Shown piece by piece: positions 25,867-34,001 of a DNA stretch of 64,000 bases. This DNA is from JBBQWT01 sp038210375 (lineage in GTDB: Bacteria > Acidobacteriota > Terriglobia > Terriglobales > Acidobacteriaceae): NCBI GenBank assembly GCA_038210375.1, contig JBBQWT010000004.1, positions 62,001 through 126,000 on the forward strand, read 5' to 3'. The number at the start of each line of letters is the position of its first letter. Position 1 is the stretch's first letter. A program made the position numbers and the translations under genes. The notes under the pieces are model-generated. The model did not search any database and had not been told where the DNA came from. It worked only from the letters and a program-made list of their open reading frames with translations.

Positions 25867-26520
25867 ATGTTGAAGATCGTACTCGCCGACAACCAGGCGA
25901 TCTTTCGCGCCGGCGCCGCCAAAGTGCTGGGAGTGGAAGATGATTTCCGCATCGTCGCGCAGGCGGAAAACTTCGCCAAGATGACGGCGGCGGTGGAGAA
26001 GTTTCGTCCCGGACTGCTGATATTTTCAGTGGCGCTGCAGGGCGATCTGAAGTCCATCGTGGACCTGGCCCGGCAAAACAAGACTAAGCTGGTGGTGGTG
26101 GCTGAAACCGGCGAAGTGCCGGCGCAGTACCTCACCGCCGGCATCCAGGGAGTGATCTACCGCCACGTCAGCAGCAAGAGCCTGCTGGAATGCGTGCGCA
26201 AGGTCGTGGCCGGGGGTTCGTGGGTGCAGGACACCGAAGCCGCCGACGTCACCAGCGAAAATGATATGGTCGGGGCGCGGGTGCGCGACCAGCTTACGCT
26301 CAAGGAACTGAAGATCGTTTCATTCATCGTGCAGGGCTACAAGAACAAGGAAATTGCCACCCAACTGGACACCACCGAGCAGGTGATCAAGAATTATCTG
26401 CGCAACGTTTACGACAAGATTGGGGTTTCCGACCGGCTGGAGCTGGCGCTGTTCACCATTCACCACCGCATTCTCGCCCAGGCGGCGGCCGCGGTCCACG
26501 ACACCGAACCCGCGGGCTAA
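25867..26520 (+). CDS. NarL/FixJ-type response regulator with degenerate receiver
   Basis: The receiver-like domain (about 1-120) keeps the acidic start (LADN) and the helix/strand order, but the segment where the phosphoacceptor Asp belongs reads LLIFSVALQG, with Ser instead of Asp. The C-terminal LuxR-type helix-turn-helix is intact: LTLKELKIVSFIVQGYKNKEIATQL and IKNYLRNVYDKIGVSDRLEL (about 140-195). Phosphorylation control in the usual way is therefore unlikely. The start is ATG 25867 (GTG 25864 precedes it). Its stop overlaps the convergent rapZ stop by 3 nt. Confidence 0.88.
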   Translation: MLKIVLADNQAIFRAGAAKVLGVEDDFRIVAQAENFAKMTAAVEKFRPGLLIFSVALQGDLKSIVDLARQNKTKLVVVAETGEVPAQYLTAGIQGVIYRHVSSKSLLECVRKVVAGGSWVQDTEAADVTSENDMVGARVRDQLTLKELKIVSFIVQGYKNKEIATQLDTTEQVIKNYLRNVYDKIGVSDRLELALFTIHHRILAQAAAAVHDTEPAG

Positions 26521-27497
26521 ACCGGCATATCGCGATGGTTGACCTTCACCCGGTAGCCCGCCGCTGCCAGGTTCTTGCGCACATCCTCAGCGATCATCAC
26601 CGACCGGTGCTGCCCACCGGTGCAGCCAAAGCCAATCGTCAGGTAGCTCTTGCCCTCGGTGATGTAATGCGGCAGCAGGTAGATCAGCAGTTTGGAAATA
26701 CGGTTGATGAACTCCTGGCTCTGCGGAAATGACCGGATGTACTTAGCCACCCTCGGGTCCTTCCCGGTCAGCGGACGGAACTCAGGGACAAAATGCGGGT
26801 TGGGCAGAAAGCGAACGTCGAACGCTAAATCCACGTCGGCGGGCACCCCGTTGCGATAGCCGAAGCTGGTGCAGGAAATGAGGATGTCCTTGCCCTTCGA
26901 CCCGCGCTGAAATTTTTCAATCACGTGGGCGCGCAGCTCGTGGACGTTGAACCGGCTGGTATCGATGATCATGTCCGCGATCTTGCGAATGGGCTGCAGA
27001 GCTTTGCGCTCGGCGACAATGGCGGATTTCACCGGCGCGGAAAGTCCCAGCGGGTGCGGACGCCGGGTCTCGCTGAACCGGCGCACCAGGGAATCGTCGG
27101 AAGATTCCATGAACAGCACGGTGGTGGGAACCTGTTCTTTGAGCGACTTCAAAATCCCCGGCAATTTCTCCAGTTGCGCGCCTTCGCGAATGTCGGCCAC
27201 CAGCGCCGCGCGCTCGATTTCTATGGACTGTTTCGACAACTCCGCGAAGCGGGGAATCAACTCGATGGGCAGATTATCCACGCAGTAGTAACCCAGGTCT
27301 TCAAACGCTTTGAGCACCGAACCCTTGCCGGCTCCGCTCATGCCGGTAATGATGACCAGCTCGCTGTGCGGAGTGGTCGCCCGCGCCAGCGCGGGGAGAG
27401 GAGATGGTTCGGCCTGCTTCTTCGTTTTTGCTTTGCTTCGGGAGGCGCTGCGTGCGGGAGTCGGGGTCTTACTGGCGGGGGTTTTCTTTGAGGGCAT
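26517..27497 (-). CDS. rapZ: RapZ family nucleotide-binding protein (RNase adapter)
   Basis: The 326-aa protein has a basic, low-complexity N-terminus (about 1-40) not found in E. coli RapZ (284 aa), then the P-loop GMSGAGKGS (52-60), the YYCVDNLP motif (about 70-77), and the C-terminal domain with SFGYRNGVP and GCTGGQHRSV (near 295-304). In E. coli RapZ senses GlcN6P and directs RNase E to the small RNA GlmZ. Whether that applies here is unknown, since no GlmZ is visible. In many bacteria rapZ follows hpf; here those two genes are separated by more than 20 kb. Confidence 0.95.
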   Translation of the reverse strand: MPSKKTPASKTPTPARSASRSKAKTKKQAEPSPLPALARATTPHSELVIITGMSGAGKGSVLKAFEDLGYYCVDNLPIELIPRFAELSKQSIEIERAALVADIREGAQLEKLPGILKSLKEQVPTTVLFMESSDDSLVRRFSETRRPHPLGLSAPVKSAIVAERKALQPIRKIADMIIDTSRFNVHELRAHVIEKFQRGSKGKDILISCTSFGYRNGVPADVDLAFDVRFLPNPHFVPEFRPLTGKDPRVAKYIRSFPQSQEFINRISKLLIYLLPHYITEGKSYLTIGFGCTGGQHRSVMIAEDVRKNLAAAGYRVKVNHRDMPV

Positions 27498-27541
27498 GCG
27501 TATATCGTCTCACGAAAGGGCCAGCCAGTCCCCTGAAGGGA

Positions 27542-27770
27542 TGTCATTCTGACGACCCCCGGCTTTATCGGGGTGAGGAAGAATCCCTATCCTGTGCAAG
27601 CTCTCAGCTAACCCGATGGTTCATCTCAACCGAAAACTGACTACAGTACGGTGACGGTCGACTGCGGCGCCTGATCTGTACCGGAAGGCCGATAAAGAAC
27701 CCGTGGAATATTTGTCGAACTGTAGGGGTCTTTCCTCACCCCGATAAAGCCGGGGGTCGTCAGGATGACA
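27542..27770. repeat. 229-bp MITE-like element with ~50-bp terminal inverted repeats (copy 1)
   Basis: The left end reads TGTCATTCTGACGACCCCCG and continues GCTTTATCGGGGTGAGGAAG. The right end, reversed, starts TGTCATCCTGACGACCCCCG and follows the same pattern. The whole unit, interior included, is similar to 48971-49196 in the opposite orientation. It occupies the gap between recJ and rapZ (27498-27867) together with solo GGAATGACA-type ends at about 27801-27852. No transposase is encoded. Confidence 0.8.
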
Positions 27771-27867
27771 CGGTGGGAGGGGGTCTCAAACTTTCCGAGG
27801 GCGGAATGACAAATCTTTCAAGGAGTTGTTGATACTCGGAATGACAATTCCAGGGCACCTCCGCCTG

Positions 27868-29643
27868 CTAAACCGCGGAGGAGATCGCTTCCACCGCTGG
27901 ATTTGGAGTTTCCGCTGGGGTCCTGAGTATGTCGCAGAGATTGATTTGCAGGCCGCCGAAATCGGGGTGCTCGTTCTCTTCGATCTTATAAGCTACATCG
28001 ACCCGGTCACCGGCCAGGATTTTTTCTTTTTGTACGTTCTCGGCCATGCGCCATCCCAAGGCGTCAAGCGGCTTAGCCTGGCTGGGCGGGGCGGGCAGCA
28101 GGCGTAATTTGACGTGGATATCCTTCATGACCTTGGGCGGCGTCGCCACCCGGCAATTGCGCGAGACGAATACCGGCTCCGGATTGCTATGTCCGAAGGG
28201 CTCCAACTGGCGCAATTCGCGCAGCAGACCGGGAGTGACCTGCTCCAGCGAAATTTCGGCGTCTATCCACTTCATGGGTTGTAGGTCTTCGAGAGTCAGG
28301 CGGGTGCGCGCGAAGGCGATCATGGCGGCGCGCAACTGGGGCACGCGTTCACCGGGCAGCGCAAAACCCACCGCGTGCGCATGCCCGCCAAACCGCTGGA
28401 ACAATTCGCCGCAGGATTCCAGTGCCTCCAGTAGATGAAAATTGGGCAGCGAGCGGCCGGAGCCGTGGGCGTCGTCTCCGTCATGGGCAATAACCAGGGT
28501 GGGACGCGAATAGCGTTCCACGACCCGGGTGGCGGTGATGCCGATGACGCCGCGATGCCATCCCACCCCGTCGATCACGATGCAGTGGGCCTGGCTGGCG
28601 CTGGTGTCCTCATCCAGGCGCTTGTAGATCTCTTTGAGAATGCGCGCTTCCTCCAGCTGGCGCTCGCCGTTGAGGTGGTCGAGTTTCAGGGCCAGAGCGG
28701 CGATGCGGGTTTCGTCTTTGCTGGTGAACAGTTCGATCACATCCTCGGCCACATCCATGCGTCCGGCGGCATTCAACCTCGGCGCCAGGCGAAAGCCGAC
28801 GTCGGTGGGATTGAGCCGCGACGAGTTCTGCAATCCCGCCACGCGCAGCAACGCCTTGAGGCCGGGATTCACCGGACGCCGCAATCCTTCCAGCCCGAGC
28901 TTCACAAAAATGCGGTTCTCGCCGGTGAGCGGCACCGCGTCGGCGATGGTGGCAATGGCCACCATCTTCAGAAACGACGGCAGCAGGCGCGCGCATTCCT
29001 CGGGACCGAGAATTTTTTCCAGCAGTGCGCCCGCCAGCTTGAACGCCACTCCGGCGCCACACAGCGATTTGCAGGGGTACTCGCACCCGGCCTGGTTTGG
29101 ATTCAGGACCGCGTAGGCAGGCGGCACGCCCTCTTCAGCTTGCGGCAGGTGGTGGTCGGTAACGATGAGGTCAACGCCCATGCGGCGCGCGGTATCAGCG
29201 GCGCTGAAGGCGCGAATGCCGGTATCGACACTGATCATCAGGGTGACGCCGCTGGCGGCGGCGCGTTCCACCACGTCATCCTGAATGCCGTAACCGTCGC
29301 GGATGCGATGCGGGATGTGAAATTCAGCGGTCCCCTTGCACAGCTCGATGGCAATTTTCAGTATGACGACCGCGGTGGTGCCGTCTACGTCGTAATCGCC
29401 GAAAATGAGGACGCGCTCTTTTGTGGCGATGGCCGCCGCCAGACGGTCAACTGCCTTGCGCAATCCCAGCATCAGGTCGGCGGAGTGCAGATCGGAGATC
29501 GATGGCGAGAGAAAACGGGCGGCGTCAGCGGCTTCTTCCACGCCGCGGGCCACCAGCAGGCGCGCGACCAGCAGTGAAATTCCCGCGGAAGCGGCCAGGT
29601 GTTGCGCCTTGATTTCGTCGGTTTGCCGCGGAACCCAGCGCAC
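27868..29643 (-). CDS. recJ: Single-stranded-DNA-specific 5'-3' exonuclease RecJ
   Basis: The 591-aa DHH-family nuclease degrades single-stranded DNA 5' to 3' in recombination and mismatch/base-excision repair. Motifs in order: FGDYDVDGTTAVVI (about 80-93), SVDTGI (about 137-142), VTDHHLPQ (about 158-165), then the DHHA1 region with GRSLPNFHLLEAL and FGGHAHAVGF, and the C-terminal OB-type domain starting WIDAEISL. The start is GTG 29643, 3 nt after the stop of the upstream gene. Length is typical (about 570-590 aa). Confidence 0.96.
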   Translation of the reverse strand: MRWVPRQTDEIKAQHLAASAGISLLVARLLVARGVEEAADAARFLSPSISDLHSADLMLGLRKAVDRLAAAIATKERVLIFGDYDVDGTTAVVILKIAIELCKGTAEFHIPHRIRDGYGIQDDVVERAAASGVTLMISVDTGIRAFSAADTARRMGVDLIVTDHHLPQAEEGVPPAYAVLNPNQAGCEYPCKSLCGAGVAFKLAGALLEKILGPEECARLLPSFLKMVAIATIADAVPLTGENRIFVKLGLEGLRRPVNPGLKALLRVAGLQNSSRLNPTDVGFRLAPRLNAAGRMDVAEDVIELFTSKDETRIAALALKLDHLNGERQLEEARILKEIYKRLDEDTSASQAHCIVIDGVGWHRGVIGITATRVVERYSRPTLVIAHDGDDAHGSGRSLPNFHLLEALESCGELFQRFGGHAHAVGFALPGERVPQLRAAMIAFARTRLTLEDLQPMKWIDAEISLEQVTPGLLRELRQLEPFGHSNPEPVFVSRNCRVATPPKVMKDIHVKLRLLPAPPSQAKPLDALGWRMAENVQKEKILAGDRVDVAYKIEENEHPDFGGLQINLCDILRTPAETPNPAVEAISSAV

Positions 29644-29646
29644 GGT

Positions 29647-30135
29647 TTAGAGATCGTCGTCCGTCGCGCGATCGTCGCTATTGTTGGTCATGGCCGACAT
29701 CGCGTCGGCATCTTCCACCAGTCGCTGATAAGTCTCATACCAGGCAGTGGACACCTCGTAAAGAAAAATGGTGCCTTGCAGCGGGAACCCGAGCTGCAGG
29801 AAGCCGGTCTTGCCGACGTAGGAGCGCAGCCACCGCGCTTCCTCGATTTCCTCGGAAGGCAGGCTGGTGCGGGAGAGGCGCTCCACCAGGTAATCCACTT
29901 CCTCGCGCTTCAGCACCACGTCGTCCACGGTCACAAACGCGGCCCCCGAGGCCTTGGCCAGCTCGACGAAGTCTTTCCACGCCTCGCCATGATCGGAAGG
30001 GTCCCACATCACGGTTTGCACGTCCTCAGTGACGTAGGCGCGAAACCGCCGCATGCCATGGCCTTCGATGAACGCGGTCATGTCATCCTTCAGATTGTGA
30101 AAGTCGTCGATGATGCTTTCAGATCGGTCAGGCAT
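29647..30135 (-). CDS. Conserved-looking protein of unknown function upstream of recJ
   Basis: The 162-aa acidic soluble protein has no signal peptide or membrane segment. It has mixed helix/strand character, with patches such as FRAYVTEDVQTVMWDPSDHG (about 31-50) and a Trp/Tyr-rich part near 130. The C-terminus is Asp-rich. Its codon use matches the neighbours and it ends 3 nt before recJ, so it is probably cotranscribed with recJ. I do not recognise a domain. A role linked to DNA repair would be a guess from position. Confidence 0.75.
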   Translation of the reverse strand: MPDRSESIIDDFHNLKDDMTAFIEGHGMRRFRAYVTEDVQTVMWDPSDHGEAWKDFVELAKASGAAFVTVDDVVLKREEVDYLVERLSRTSLPSEEIEEARWLRSYVGKTGFLQLGFPLQGTIFLYEVSTAWYETYQRLVEDADAMSAMTNNSDDRATDDDL

Positions 30136-30261
30136 AGTTTTCGCCAGTTCATATAATACGCCGCAGTCTGGTTCGCCTTGTGATTTTCCGGGAAGGGAGT
30201 CTCCGCGGATGCGAAGGTGGCGGGCTCAGGCGGGCACAAACCGGAATCGCGATCTGGGATT

Positions 30262-30996
30262 TCAGGCCTTCTGCCGGGTCTTCCACAGAATTTGCCGGAA
30301 AATTCCCACCCACACCCGGGCATCCGGCTCAGGCAGCTTCAACCGCCGGACCAGACGCCGCACCTTGTCGTCAGTGGAGGCGGCGGGATTCACATAGCCG
30401 CTGTGGTGTAACGCCTCGATCAGCACTTCAATGATGCGTTCCACTTCCGCCGAGGAAGCCAGCTTCACCTTGAGGGCCTTCTGTGGCACGGCCGGCTTCA
30501 CGTTGCCGCGCACCAGCTCGTACAGGCAAACCGCCACCGCCTGGCCGAGATTCATCGACACATTTTCTTCGCCGGTGGGAATGCGCATCAGCCAGTCGCA
30601 GTAACTGAGGTCATCGTTCGACAGACCATATTTCTCCGAGCCAAACAAGAGCGCCACCCGGCCCGTGGGGAGATGCTTGCGAATCAGGCGTCCTCCATAT
30701 TCGAGCCGCCGCAGAGGATGGAAGAGCTCGCGCGCGCGAAAGGCCGAGGTGCCAACTACCAGGGTGCAATCCGCCACCGCGTCGGCGACGCTGGCGCAAA
30801 GCTGCGCGCTCGCCAGCACGCCGGCGCCCCCCACCGCGGAACGCGCCTCGCGAAAGGCCGCGTCATAAGGGTCAACCAGGCGCATGTTGCGGAAACCGAA
30901 ATTGCTCATGGCGCGCGCCGCCGCCCCGATATTCAGCGGGTTGCGCGTGGAGACCAGCACCACGCTTACGCGATCGAACTCAGCTGAGGTTGGCAA
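30262..30996 (-). CDS. TrmJ-like SPOUT tRNA/rRNA methyltransferase
   Basis: SPOUT-class SAM-dependent 2'-O-methyltransferase of the TrmH/TrmJ family. Signatures are VVLVSTRNPLNIGAAARAM (start), VALLFGSEKYGLSNDDL (SAM-binding knot) and IPTGEENVSMNLGQAVAV. The TrmJ type modifies tRNA wobble-region position 32, and the extra C-terminal helical region (last 70 or so residues) is in keeping with that. I start at TTG 30996 (244 aa). The longest frame begins at ATG 31122, but that lies inside tRNA-Leu and its first 40 residues have no family resemblance. The gene directly follows the tRNA on the same strand. Confidence 0.88.
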   Translation of the reverse strand: MPTSAEFDRVSVVLVSTRNPLNIGAAARAMSNFGFRNMRLVDPYDAAFREARSAVGGAGVLASAQLCASVADAVADCTLVVGTSAFRARELFHPLRRLEYGGRLIRKHLPTGRVALLFGSEKYGLSNDDLSYCDWLMRIPTGEENVSMNLGQAVAVCLYELVRGNVKPAVPQKALKVKLASSAEVERIIEVLIEALHHSGYVNPAASTDDKVRRLVRRLKLPEPDARVWVGIFRQILWKTRQKA

Positions 30997-31076
30997 GAAG
31001 AATGAACGGGTCGCCGGAAAGGCTGCCCTCGGGCAAAGCCGGTTGGCGACGCTGAATTTTAGGACCCCTTGATTTT

Positions 31077-31163
31077 TGGTGCCGAAGAAGGGACTCGAAC
31101 CCCCACACCCTTGCGAGTACATGGACCTGAACCATGCGCGTCTGCCAGTTCCGCCACTTCGGC
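31077..31163 (-). tRNA. tRNA-Leu (anticodon CAG), CCA encoded
   Basis: The transcript has a 7-bp acceptor stem GCCGAAG/CTTCGGC, discriminator A and a genome-encoded CCA. The anticodon loop contains TTCAGGT, giving anticodon CAG for CUG codons. A long variable arm (TGTACTCGCAAGGGTGT region) and a GGGGGTTCGAGTCCC T-arm fit the class II tRNA fold of leucine. Its length is 87 nt with CCA. Confidence 0.97.
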
Positions 31164-31215
31164 ACGATACAGCCCGGGCGAACTACACCGGACCGCTGGT
31201 AGGACTTACAAATCT

Positions 31216-31244
31216 ATTTTTACAGGTCACCGATGCCCTGTCAA
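31216..31244 (-). promoter_or_regulatory. Possible sigma-70-type promoter for tRNA-Leu
   Basis: On the minus strand a perfect TTGACA (31244-31239) is followed after a 17-nt spacer by AAAAAT (31221-31216), about 53 nt before the tRNA 5' end. The -10 match is only partial, so this is tentative. Confidence 0.38.
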
Positions 31245-31351
31245 AAGTGGGGAACATACCCGCGAGGGGTATAACCCGGAATGTATTTTGGGCATCCTAT
31301 ATCATGACTGCATGTACGTTTGAATTTGCCGGAATTTTCTAAGGAGTTTTT

Positions 31352-31597
31352 ATGGCTGAGGAGGCTCTAGCCGACAGCGTAAAGCCCCAGATTGCTGTTG
31401 AGCTCCGGACCCAGCTTCGCGCGCTCTCTCACGACCTGGCAAACTCGCTCGAAACCATCATGCAGGTCTCATACCTGATCGCGCAATCCGACCTCGATGA
31501 TGACAACAAGAAATGGATTTCGCTGATCGATACCGCGGTGCGCCATTCCGCCAAAATCAACAAGGAGATTCGGGACATCCTCCGCTCCCAGTCTTAA
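31352..31597 (+). CDS. Stand-alone HisKA/DHp-like small protein
   Basis: This 81-aa protein has a good RBS (AAGGAG) before ATG 31352. The central helix reads LSHDLANSLETIMQVSYLI (about 26-44), like the H-box of histidine kinases (HDL-x-N-x-L). A second helix continues to the end (RHSAKINKEIRDIL). This is the shape of a dimerisation/phosphotransfer hairpin, with no ATP-binding domain, sensor or membrane part. It could be a phosphotransfer or kinase-inhibiting adaptor. Alternatively it may be only a helical protein with chance resemblance. Confidence 0.72.
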   Translation: MAEEALADSVKPQIAVELRTQLRALSHDLANSLETIMQVSYLIAQSDLDDDNKKWISLIDTAVRHSAKINKEIRDILRSQS

Positions 31598-31656
31598 CAC
31601 TCCAAGGCGCGGAAGCTGTTGCTCCCGGTGGCTTCATCCCCGCCGCACGAACCCAG

Positions 31657-32079
31657 CTAGACCAGCTTCGCATCGAGGGTGATATCGGCTTTCAGAACCT
31701 TCGACACCGGGCATCCCGTCTTGGCGTTGTTCACCGCGGCGTCGAACTTGGCCTGGTCGGCGTTGGCAATCGTGCACTGCACATCAAGATGAATCTTGGT
31801 GATGGCAAAGCCGCCCTCGAGCTTTTCCAGAGTGACCGCGGCCACCGTCTTGATGCTGTCGGCGGTCATGCCCGCTGCACCCAGTTGCCCGCTTAACGCC
31901 ATGGAAAAACAACCGGCATGGGCGGCGGCGATCAACTCCTCGGGATTGGTCCCAATGCCATCTTCGAAGCGGGTGCTGAACGAGTACTGGGTATCTTTTA
32001 GGACGCCGCTGTCGGTGGAAATGATCCCTTTGCCGTCTTTTAATCCACCCTTCCATTCTGCTGTGGCCTTGCGCTGCAT
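31657..32079 (-). CDS. OsmC/Ohr-family peroxiredoxin-like protein
   Basis: The 140-aa protein matches OsmC: an N-terminal strand region (RKATAEWKGGLKDG), then IGTNPEELIAAAHAGCFSMAL with the first redox Cys (about 58), and GCPVSKVL with the second Cys (about 123). OsmC enzymes reduce organic hydroperoxides with thiols. ATG 32079 is preferred: it has GGGAG at the right spacing. A GTG two codons upstream (32085) is less likely. It is convergent with the small DHp-like gene. Confidence 0.93.
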   Translation of the reverse strand: MQRKATAEWKGGLKDGKGIISTDSGVLKDTQYSFSTRFEDGIGTNPEELIAAAHAGCFSMALSGQLGAAGMTADSIKTVAAVTLEKLEGGFAITKIHLDVQCTIANADQAKFDAAVNNAKTGCPVSKVLKADITLDAKLV

Positions 32080-32177
32080 ACACACTCTCCCATAAAAGAT
32101 TTAAGTATTTCTGATTTCTAAAGATAGCATGGCGGCCGCGCCGCCTGGTTTTCTGGCGTGTGCGCGGTTGCGGCGGC

Positions 32178-33485
32178 TTATGCCTGGACCACCTTGCGAT
32201 ATTCGTCGGTGCGGCTAAGAAATTCGTCGAGGTCGCTGCGCAGCACGTAGTACGGGGTGGACAGGCGAAGTTTTGAAGGGTCGCCGCCGCGAATCCTGAT
32301 CTTGTGGGTCTTCCACAGCCAGGTTTCAAACGCCAGCCGCTTCAGCCAGGGAACGTTAACGGTGACAATTCCGCAACGCAGCGCGGGGTCGGGCGACGTC
32401 CAGGATTCGGCGCCGCGCTTGATCATTTCTCGCAGCAGATAGTCCGCCGATTCGCGATGGCGTTTTTCGATGCGGTCAATGCCAATGTCGCCGGCAAACT
32501 TGATGGCGGCGCGCAAGCCCGCCAGCGCGGGGACGTTGGAAGAGCCGATCCTCTGGAAGCGTTCTGCCCTGATCTGGGGTTCGTCCCAGCCTTCGGTAGC
32601 GATGGTGTTCCACACCCGGTCGATGACCTCATCGCGCACAAAGAGGAATCCTGAGCCTTTGGGGGCCTGCAGCCACTTGTGCGGGCTGGAGCTGTAGAGG
32701 TCGCAGCCCAGGTCATGAATATTGAGACGCATCATGCCCGGCGCGTGCGCGCCGTCGATGGCGGAGAGAATGTTCTTGCTGCGTGCCAAACTGCAAATCT
32801 CTTTTACCGGAAGCACCACTCCGGTCACGGTGGTGATGTGGCTCACGAAAATCACGCGGGTCCGCGGGGTGATGGCGTCATTGATGAGGTTCATCACCTG
32901 CGCGGCGTCCTTCACCGGCCGGGGCAGGGTGAACTTCTTGACCACGATTCCATAGCGCTTGGCTCGCAAATTCCAGGGCCCCTCGCCGCCCGGGTGTTCC
33001 TGGTCGCTCATCAAAACTTCGTCGCCCCTCGCGAGGTCGAGTCCGTTGGCCATGTAGCTGTTGGCTTCGGTGGCGTTGCGCAGCAGAGCGATCTCGTCGC
33101 GCGACGCGCCCACGAACGCCGCCAGCGGATCGCGAAACTGGTTCCACGCCGCGTAGCCCCAGATGGGGTAATCTTCGGGATCGACCTCCGACAATTTCTC
33201 CGATTGCAGGTAGCTGTCGAAAACCGCCTGCAGGACCGGCATGGGCGAGGAGCCGACGGTCCCGTTGTTCATGTATATCTCGTCGGTGGGAATGAGGAAC
33301 TGCCTGCGGATCTCGCGCCAGTACCCGGTTTGGTCGCGATCATACAGGTCAGGTGAAGGCAGGGCCGCGGGCGGATTGCCGGTCGCCTGTTGCGCGTGGG
33401 ATTCGGGTAGAACGAAATGGGTGGCGGCGGCGATGCCGGCGGCCGCGCTGGCGGAGTGCAGGAGAAACTTTCGGCGATCAATCAT
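32178..33485 (-). CDS. Tat-exported class V aminotransferase (isopenicillin N epimerase/cysteine desulfurase-like)
   Basis: The start ATG 33485 gives 435 aa. The N-terminus has DRRKFLLHSASAAAGIAAAT, a twin-arginine signal, so the folded protein is probably exported with its cofactor. The body is a fold-type I PLP enzyme: TEANSYMANG (about 115), DQEHPGGEGPW, AIDGAHAPGM (PLP-ring Asp) and SSSPHKWLQAPKGSGFLF, with the Schiff-base Lys in HKW. It resembles isopenicillin-N-epimerase-like aminotransferases; the substrate is unknown. GTG/ATG codons further upstream would hide the Tat motif. Confidence 0.9.
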   Translation of the reverse strand: MIDRRKFLLHSASAAAGIAAATHFVLPESHAQQATGNPPAALPSPDLYDRDQTGYWREIRRQFLIPTDEIYMNNGTVGSSPMPVLQAVFDSYLQSEKLSEVDPEDYPIWGYAAWNQFRDPLAAFVGASRDEIALLRNATEANSYMANGLDLARGDEVLMSDQEHPGGEGPWNLRAKRYGIVVKKFTLPRPVKDAAQVMNLINDAITPRTRVIFVSHITTVTGVVLPVKEICSLARSKNILSAIDGAHAPGMMRLNIHDLGCDLYSSSPHKWLQAPKGSGFLFVRDEVIDRVWNTIATEGWDEPQIRAERFQRIGSSNVPALAGLRAAIKFAGDIGIDRIEKRHRESADYLLREMIKRGAESWTSPDPALRCGIVTVNVPWLKRLAFETWLWKTHKIRIRGGDPSKLRLSTPYYVLRSDLDEFLSRTDEYRKVVQA

Positions 33486-33773
33486 GGGCGGGACCTCGAC
33501 GTTGGCATCATAAGCCACAGGCGGGGGGTCACGAGTAGTTTTCGCTACAGGGCGAGATTAAGAGACAACGCAAGGTCCTTCGCCAAGACAAGGAGCAAGA
33601 GCTCGCTCCAGGATGACAATTCCATAGTGTGTTTTCGCTAGCTTACTTTTTCTTATGCAACTTCTTGGGATTTGGGCGAAGGGCAACATCAAGAGCAACG
33701 GACAAGCGAGGCAGTTCGATGAAACGACTTCTCGGGAGTCGTACGGAAAACCAGGAGGGGAATATGGATGGAT
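33486..33773. other. Intergenic gap with a solo repeat end
   Basis: No gene is supported here. At about 33595-33625 an inverted GAGC pair (GAGCAAGAGCTCGCTC) leads into CAGGATGACAATTCC, the same terminal bases found at the ends of the intergenic elements elsewhere. An 85-codon minus-strand frame across 33643-33900 ends Lys-rich but overlaps the Cys-rich gene in another frame, and I do not call it. Confidence 0.45.
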
Positions 33774-34001
33774 TTAGTTGAGCTGGTGGCGCTGGTGATT
33801 TGGGATATCTGTTTCGGCGCGGGCGGGTGACTTCTTTTCCTGGTGGAGGTCGCAGCCGTAGGCGTCGCGGTGGCATTCGCGGCAGATGAATAGTTCGCAC
33901 ACGTTACAGTAATCGGCCGAACGGTGGCACTCCATCGCGCTCTCGCCGGTGGGGTCGTAACCTTCTACTCGGAATATCTCGCAACGACCATTAGTGTGCA
34001 T
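33774..34001 (-). CDS. Small Cys/His-rich (B-box-like) protein
   Basis: The 75-aa ORF starts at ATG 34001 with a weak RBS (AAGG). Its centre has a regular metal-ligand pattern: C-x7-C-x2-C-x5-C-x2-C-x6-C-x2-H (residues about 25-52, ECHRSADYCNVCELFICREC and following YGCDLH). This resembles a B-box type zinc finger. The remainder is polar. Such a spacing is unlikely by chance, so I consider it a real gene, though its role is unknown. It is upstream of a Tat-exported aminotransferase on the same strand but 288 nt apart. Confidence 0.6.
   Translation of the reverse strand: MHTNGRCEIFRVEGYDPTGESAMECHRSADYCNVCELFICRECHRDAYGCDLHQEKKSPARAETDIPNHQRHQLN

Noticed and set aside
25254..26144. 296-codon minus-strand open frame
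   Set aside because: Antisense to the PilZ and response-regulator genes, whose domains are recognisable; the C-terminal part is repeat sequence.
28435..29577. 380-codon plus-strand open frame
   Set aside because: Antisense to recJ, which carries all DHH motifs in its own frame.
30997..31122. N-terminal extension of the TrmJ-like gene starting at ATG 31122
   Set aside because: The extension would start inside tRNA-Leu and has no similarity to the family; the SPOUT domain begins right after TTG 30996.
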